Below are positions 58,377 through 64,000 of a DNA stretch of 64,000 nucleotides, one piece after another. The position numbers and the translations under genes were made by a program. The notes below the pieces were generated by a model. That model made no database searches and was not told where the DNA came from. It saw only the letters and a list, made by a program, of their open reading frames with translations. The first letter of the stretch is position 1. Each line of letters starts with the position of its first letter. The DNA lies in contig OX940860.1 in the NCBI GenBank assembly GCA_954871525.1, positions 18,570,001 to 18,634,000 on the forward strand, written 5' to 3'. This DNA comes from Parietaria judaica (Eukaryota > Streptophyta > Magnoliopsida > Rosales > Urticaceae).

Positions 58377-59264
58377 ATGACAAAGGTTCATTCTTTTCCC
58401 TCCTTCTCATTCATGATCATTTTCTTTTTCTATCACTTCACCACAGCTTTAGCTCAGTCACCAGCTCAATCGCCAACCTCCGTGCCGCTTGTCCAATCCC
58501 CCCCGGGGAAGCCGCGGCACTCCGTCGCGCCGACCAACGTCACCGAGATCCTCGAAAAGGCGGGCGGGTTTAGCGTCTTCATCCGCCTTCTCCGGAGCAC
58601 CGACGTCATCACGCAAATCGAGAACGACCTCAACGCCTCAAACAGTGTCACTGTTTTAGCTCCGACCAACGGCGGGTTCTCGGCGCTTAAGCCCGGCACT
58701 CTCAACGAGCTCTCGCCACAGCAGAAGGCTCAGCTCGTCGACTTCCACGTTCTTCCCACCTTCATCTCCCTCCAGAACTTCCAAACCCTAACGAACCCTA
58801 TCCGCACACAAGCCGGTAACACAAAGGGTTTCCCTCTCAGCGTTGCCACCGATGGGAACTCGGTCAACATATCCACGGGCATCGTCAACACTACAATCTC
58901 CGGGACAGTGTATTCTGACAACCAGCTGGCCGTTTACCGTGTCGACAGCGTGCTGCTTCCTATCGCAATTTTTTCTCCTGAGAAGGCGGTTTCGCCAGCT
59001 CCGGCTCCGGCACCGCTTGCATTGAAGCCTAAGAAGGCATCTTCAGGGTCGGGGTCGACCGCCACAGCGACACCCTCGTCCGATTCTTCATCGTCGTCTC
59101 CATCCACGAAGCCGTCATCGGTGTCGCCTTCGGGATTGGAAGGGCCTTTTGTTGCAGCTGATAATTCGAATACTTCCGGCGGTACTACGGCGGTCGGAAA
59201 GAGTGTGATGCCATTCGTGATTGCTGTGGTTGTGGCTAATTTCTCTTTCATGAATTGGTTTTAG
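58377..59264 (+). CDS. FLA: Fasciclin-like arabinogalactan protein (FLA-4 of cluster)
   Basis: A single-exon, 295-residue single-FAS1 FLA. Signal peptide about 1-26 (ending ALA/Q); a short arabinogalactan region (AQSPAQSPTSVPLVQSPPG, about 26-44); FAS1 domain about 50-200 with H1 box SVTVLAPTNGGF (90-101), FH near 124 and an H2 region ending RVDSVLLP; a second Ala-Pro stretch; a long Ser-rich segment (about 222-255); hydrophobic tail VMPFVIAVVVANFSF for GPI anchoring. Its first arabinogalactan region is the shortest of the four and its layout is nearest to Arabidopsis FLA11/FLA12. It is separated from FLA-3 by 15.7 kb containing the MATE, RING and kinase copies, so the cluster has been split by insertions and duplications. 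Confidence 0.95.
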   Translation: MTKVHSFPSFSFMIIFFFYHFTTALAQSPAQSPTSVPLVQSPPGKPRHSVAPTNVTEILEKAGGFSVFIRLLRSTDVITQIENDLNASNSVTVLAPTNGGFSALKPGTLNELSPQQKAQLVDFHVLPTFISLQNFQTLTNPIRTQAGNTKGFPLSVATDGNSVNISTGIVNTTISGTVYSDNQLAVYRVDSVLLPIAIFSPEKAVSPAPAPAPLALKPKKASSGSGSTATATPSSDSSSSSPSTKPSSVSPSGLEGPFVAADNSNTSGGTTAVGKSVMPFVIAVVVANFSFMNWF

Positions 59265-61264
59265 AAGATTGCTTATATGATCATATGATTTTGGGAGAAT
59301 TTGTTTTGTTTTGAATTTGCTTATGGATTTTATATTTTGCGCATTGTAATGGATTGATAAATTATATATAATTTCTTGGTGTTCAGTTGAAAATAAACAC
59401 AATTTTTAGGACTAAGCTGAAATATTAAATTTTTAGGGTTAAAATGATAAAATATATCATTTAATTAAGGGTTTAAAGTGTAAACTAAAGTGATAATATG
59501 TAAGAAATTACAAAATTACCCTTCACAATTTTATTTTATTTTTAATTACATTTCTAATTCATTTTTCCCATCCGCTTTAACAACTATAGAGACTAGGTGG
59601 ATGAGTAAATCATAACAAGGGACTATTTATGCTTCTTCTTTTTTTCTTTTTTTTCGGAGGGACTTTTGTAACAAAAACCTTAAATTATAATTCACTTTGT
59701 TTAGTTAATGCAATACAAACTGCTAAGTCTAAAAGACATTTATTTGAGTAGATATCACAAAGCTTTGTTAATGAAGCAGCACTACATTTAAAAAAAAAAT
59801 TACATTACCATTTTATAAACTCATAATACTTGCATGCGAAAATAAGCAAAAAATAGCTTCATATCTGAAAGCACATTTATTTATAATGCACACTAAAAAT
59901 AAAAATAAAAATAAAAACTTGTTAAGTAATAACACATTTATTATCAGATATAAAATAGCTTCATATCTGAAAGCACATTTATTTTGCTAAGATTTGTGAT
60001 GTGCCAAATATTAAAATAAAAGTGATATGCGCTGATAATTTTTGCCTTGCATTTTTTTTTTTTGATTGAATTGTATGCGCATTCTAAAGAAAAATAAAAG
60101 AGTAGATTTGATAAAATTTTAAGTAAATTTTCTTAGCAGCTCTTAAATTAACACTTTGTGTCAAATCTTTCCTTCAACTTATTTTGTATCACATTACCAC
60201 ATCAACTTATCATTCGGTATCATGTTACGTACGCCATGATCTTTTATTATTATTATTAGTAGTAGTCGTATTTTGTCCTACAAACTTATAACTTCGTATC
60301 ACTTTTTTCTTTAAACTATTTTCTTAAATTAATTTGTTTCCCGAATTTTTTCATGTGTATCAAATTTCTCCTTGACCGTTACATTTAATAATTTTTTTTG
60401 TTTTCATTTTCATCAACTTAAGTTATAAAATGACAAATTTGAGACTTCTTAGATAGTGAGAGAGATAGAAAATCGTGAGGGATTTTATGAAATTTAGTTA
60501 AATATTTAGGGTATAAAATCTTAAATAATTATATAATTTAGACTGAGAGGATATTGCTGGACAAACTCATACAAAATTATAAACTGAGAGGATATTAAAA
60601 AAATTCCAGCCAAAAAAATGAAACAAATTGATAAGTTGAGAAGATAATGCAAATACTTACTCTTAATTTTTAATTTTTTATAAGCTGCATAAGCTGATAT
60701 TTATATCTCGACGTGTGCTGGCTGGGCATTGGATTACCATATGAATACGATTAAAAGAAAAACCGAGCCTCTTTAGTTCTGTTTCCAAAATAGTTTTTCT
60801 ACTTTTATTAAAATAAAATAATACTATTTAATTATATGTTTAAAAAATAAAAAAATGTCACTTTCCAAAAATAAATGAGTCTATTCAAATTCGAGGTTTC
60901 CCAAATAACGATATTGATTTATGATACCGAAAAAATCTACAATAAGTACAAGTATTGTTTGTTAAGGTACGAATTCGGTTTCAAAATTATCAGTAGCCCA
61001 ATTTAAACAAAAAAGGCCAAATTCATAATTTTTTTTTTTTATTATTATTATTAAAGTCGGTTGCAATTTATATCGCAAATATCGGAGAAATTATTCTGAA
61101 CAATATTTAACTAACGTAATCTTTGGAACATATATTTCGCGACTTACAATAAATATCTTCTACTTCTACATCTATCTATACACTCATTTACCCTAAAATT
61201 TATTCGAGTATTGAGAGAGAAAGAAACCGATCAGAGAAATAGTAGTGAGAGAGAGAGAGATCGC
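59265..61264. other. Intergenic DNA between FLA-4 and the kinase
   Basis: No gene was found. A 31-bp direct repeat (AATAGCTTCATATCTGAAAG core) occurs at 59852-59882 and again 101 bp later. A segment at about 60490-60760, plus 59695-59740, is similar in the same orientation to DNA downstream of the kinase (about 62870-63130). The final 60 bp has a (GA)n leader tract. Confidence 0.5.
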
Positions 61265-62179
61265 ATGGAGTGGATTCGCGGCGAACGTTTGGGCAAGGGA
61301 AGTTCTGGTTTCGTGACGAAAGCGATCGTCACCAACAATGCTGGTTCCTTCCCCGCGGTTCTGGCGGCGAAGTCGGCCTTCACTGACAAATCGAGCTCGC
61401 TAGAAACGGAGAAGAAAATCCTCGACAAGCTCCGCGACTGCCCTAACGTGGTTCGCTGCTTCGGATCAGACGTGAGCGAGGAGAACGGCTACACTCTCTA
61501 CAACCTCTTCTTGGAGCTCGCTTCTGAAGGCTCGCTGGCTGCGTTGATCAAGAAGTCCGACGGTCACATATCGGAGTGCATTATCCGGAAGCAAGCCAGG
61601 GAATTGCTTAAAGGGCTTGCGGCTGTCCACGCCAAGGGTTTCGTACACTGCGACATCAAGCCTCAAAACATTCTCTTGTGCGACACAGGAGTGGCCAAGA
61701 TTGCGGATTTCGGGGCAGCAAAGAAGAAAGGGTCGAGGCGGGCGAAAAAAGAACTCGCAGGGACAATTCGCTACATGGCTCCGGAGTCGTTCACTGACCG
61801 CAGATACGGGTCAGCCTGTGACCTGTGGGCAGCAGGGCTGGTGGTGGCAGAGATGGCTTCAGGAAAGAAGCCGTGGGAGCGTCAGGCGGGGGACAACATT
61901 TGGAAGCAGACGTTGACTATCATCCAAAGTGACAATCTTCCGGATATTCCGGAGGAATTATCTAACGACGGGAAGGATTTTCTCAAGAAGTGTTTCGTTC
62001 GAGACCCAAAGAAGCGATGGACGGCCAAGATGCTTCTCAAACACCCCTTCGTTTCAGAGCAGAAACAAGAGCAGGAGCCAAAGCAAGATCTTCGTACCGG
62101 TGCCGCGATCAGTCATATAGTTGCTTCTTTAGTTCCTTTTTGTAATGTTATATGTTTGAAAACTGAGAATAATATTTGA
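61265..62179 (+). CDS. MAPKKK19/20/21-like protein kinase
   Basis: An intronless, 304-residue Ser/Thr kinase of the plant MEKK-like group that starts MEW, as Arabidopsis MAPKKK19-21 do; this sets the start at 61265 rather than at an upstream in-frame ATG at 61211. Seen: glycine loop LGKGSSGFV (9-17), ATP-binding Lys36, catalytic loop HCDIKPQNIL (128-137; Cys replaces Arg of HRD, as usual in this group), DFG at 148-150, MAPES (171-175) and DLWAAGLVVAEMASGKKPW. The kinase domain fills almost the whole protein, with only about 35 residues after it. These kinases act in stress and ABA or development MAPK cascades; the role here is unknown. A truncated duplicate is at 50071-50589. Confidence 0.93.
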   Translation: MEWIRGERLGKGSSGFVTKAIVTNNAGSFPAVLAAKSAFTDKSSSLETEKKILDKLRDCPNVVRCFGSDVSEENGYTLYNLFLELASEGSLAALIKKSDGHISECIIRKQARELLKGLAAVHAKGFVHCDIKPQNILLCDTGVAKIADFGAAKKKGSRRAKKELAGTIRYMAPESFTDRRYGSACDLWAAGLVVAEMASGKKPWERQAGDNIWKQTLTIIQSDNLPDIPEELSNDGKDFLKKCFVRDPKKRWTAKMLLKHPFVSEQKQEQEPKQDLRTGAAISHIVASLVPFCNVICLKTENNI

Positions 62180-62530
62180 TTGATGAACATTATATATTAT
62201 ATATGGAGAGTTAAGAGTGCAAATGATAAGATGAGTTCTGGTGGTTGTCAACCTAGTTGAGATTCATTATGACCGTTGTGATGCCTCTTATCAACTCCCT
62301 CCCTAGTAGATGATTATCAGAATGTTGTCTTGCTCTTCTGATTAGTGATGAAAATGTACAGATCATAATATCTTATGATAGATGTTTATTCAATTACAAA
62401 TATACATGTATATGTTATTATATGTTAAAAATGTAGTATAATACCCAATACATTGCATGAAAAAAGTAGAAAAATAGCGTTAAGTTTAAAGGTACGTTTA
62501 ATTATACATATACTGGACACTGTTTCTATA
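62180..62530. other. Kinase 3' flank
   Basis: The first 110 bp matches the 3' flank of the truncated kinase copy (shared GTCAACCTA-GTTGA-ATTCATTA block), so it belongs to the duplicated unit. Nothing else was recognised. Confidence 0.5.
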
Positions 62531-62838
62531 AGGGAAACTTCATAAAACATTCCTCAAAACACCATAAATTATTTTATTACACCTCAAAACATCATAATTG
62601 GAAATACATCATTTTTTAAATTTTATGTACCAAAATACCCTTTCAAAATATACATATTGTGTCTTGAAAAATGGACATATTGCCTCCTGAAAAATGGACA
62701 AGTCGCGTCCGGAAAAATGGACACAACTAAGGGTATTTTGGTACATAAAACTTAAAAAGGTTGATTTTAGAATTATGAAAACTTGAGGTGTAATAAAAAA
62801 TTTGTGGTGTTTTGAAGGTCATTTTATGAAGTTTCCCT
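62531..62838. mobile_element. MITE with about 75-bp terminal inverted repeats (308 bp)
   Basis: Ends AGGGAAACTTCATAAAA and its complement extend as good inverted repeats for about 75 bp, with AAAACACCA and TTATTACACCTCAA conserved in both arms. Flanking direct repeats are TCTATA (62525-62530 and 62839-62844). The centre holds three tandem copies of a unit containing GAAAAATGGACA. The superfamily is uncertain; a 6-bp duplication does not settle it. Confidence 0.8.
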
Positions 62839-62844
62839 TCTATA

Positions 62845-64000
62845 ATTGTATTTGTTTTTGGTTAAAGTACTACACATTGCTAAGTCCAAAAGAACATTTG
62901 TTTTGTTATAAATTATTTAGTTAAAACGTAGAGTAAAATCTTGGATAATTATATATATATATATATATTATATTATATTTTTGCTGGACAAACTGAGACA
63001 AAATAATAAGGTTAAAATAAAAGTTGAAACCGAAAAATGACACCGATATTTACTCTTAATTTATTACTTTTATAAGCTCTAAAATTTATATCTCAAGGTG
63101 CTTGGCATCGACATATCATATGAGTAAAACTTATAGAAGGGAAAATCGTAATAAAAATATCTAATGTTTGGTCAATTACGACGGTATAGGTTCAAAGTCG
63201 AAAAATGACAGACAATAATACTCAATGTTGCATTAATTAACATTCGACAATCAGGATAAATTAACAAATTCATGTTATCTTTCTAATACGGGACGGAAAG
63301 ACGCGGTTCTAAGTTTTCATTCAATATTAAAAAAATTCTATTTAAATAAAAATGGGCCCAACATTAACCATTAGCCTGATTCTCAGTATTCTAAGTAAAA
63401 CTTCTAATTTTTTGCTATAGACGGGGTGAGAGCTTAAAAAAATTGAGAGCTAGGTCACAATTTTCAGTCTTATAATATACACGCACACAAAAATTTGATC
63501 CTAGATCCACGTTTTGTCCCGCTCCCCATCCAATATATAGAAGACAAAAATAATATTTTGGGTATTAGCGGCAAAAGCAACTAAAGTAAAGTTAATTGTG
63601 CAAATATGTAGCCAAAGTAATTTAATATTGGCATAAGTGACTAAACTTTATCAAACAGAGACGTGTATGAATTCTATTCAATTAGTCTACATCCGTTAAT
63701 CAGCGTAAGTTCCCACTCTCTAATCTTTGCCAAAGTCGAGAGAAAAGAAACGACACGCTAGGTTTATGTGTATCACCACTCTCACTATTGTATGTGTATA
63801 TAAGAATAAATATATCAAACTAATTTGATACAGAGTGAGCAATGATAAATGGTATATACAGGCAACTAACGTATCTATGTATGTATGTATATATATATGA
63901 GTATATTTATCACTTTCTGGTACGTATATTAAAACAGATTGTGTTTTATTACGTTTTAACTTTTAATGGCTAGAGTGTGTGAGAGAGAAGAGATAAAAAA
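62845..64000. other. Right-end intergenic DNA, similar in part to the kinase upstream region
   Basis: The 62870-63130 part resembles DNA upstream of the kinase in the same orientation (GCTGGACAAACT, TTATAAGCT and TTTATATCTC blocks in the same order). The window ends in a GA-rich tract (63975-63992) like a plant 5' leader. No coding sequence is visible before the edge. Confidence 0.45.

Noticed and set aside
1..64000. tRNA, rRNA, CRISPR, operon-like or viral genes
   Set aside because: None seen on either strand; the gene structures are plant nuclear throughout.

Overview
The window is nuclear DNA of a flowering plant, almost certainly a eudicot. It has AT-rich intergenic DNA, GT-AG introns, TATA boxes about 40-120 bp upstream of start codons, many microsatellites, MITEs and Mutator- and hAT-like elements, and plant-specific families (SUEL-tailed GH35 beta-galactosidases, fasciclin-like arabinogalactan proteins, DETOXIFICATION-type MATE carriers, MAPKKK19-21-like kinases). 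The species cannot be fixed from the sequence alone. Nothing prokaryotic, organellar or viral was seen.

Layout, left to right. PDX2, the glutaminase subunit of vitamin B6 (PLP) synthase, lies at 277-2540 (+). Two tandem 19-exon beta-galactosidase genes of the BGAL8 type follow on the minus strand at 4046-9926 and 17644-22628; the 7.7 kb between them is filled with Mutator-like elements and a large foldback element. A gene-poor stretch follows to about 29.5 kb. Then come an NF-YC10/DPB3-1-like histone-fold gene (29517-31087, +, with an apparent one-base frameshift), three FLA genes (+) at 32637, 36696 and 41749, a MATE transporter (44544-47213, -, with an apparent frameshift in an A7 run), a broken RING gene joined to a truncated kinase copy (48915-50589), an intact RING-H2 gene (52934-53566, -), a fourth FLA gene (58377-59264, +) and an intact MAPKKK-like kinase (61265-62179, +).

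The most distinctive content is the mobile and duplicated DNA. Seven insertions can be bounded by target-site duplications: two hAT MITEs of one family (8-bp TSDs), two other hAT-type elements (8-bp TSDs), two related Mutator-like elements (9-bp TSDs) and a solo LTR (5-bp TSD) that interrupts the RING pseudogene. A further Mutator-like element at 38340-40605 is Pack-MULE-like: it carries a copy of the first coding exon of a Rab7/RABG3 GTPase, and one of the hAT MITEs is nested inside it.

Functionally, the FLA cluster and the BGAL pair both encode secreted or wall-associated proteins acting on or carrying galactan and arabinogalactan, so the region is enriched for cell-wall genes. The remaining genes (PLP synthesis, transcription or replication-associated histone fold, MATE export, ubiquitin ligase, kinase) are not obviously linked. 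I found no convincing undescribed molecular system. The best leads are the Rab7-exon element, the two frameshifts that decide whether two genes are alive, and the RING/kinase segmental duplication.
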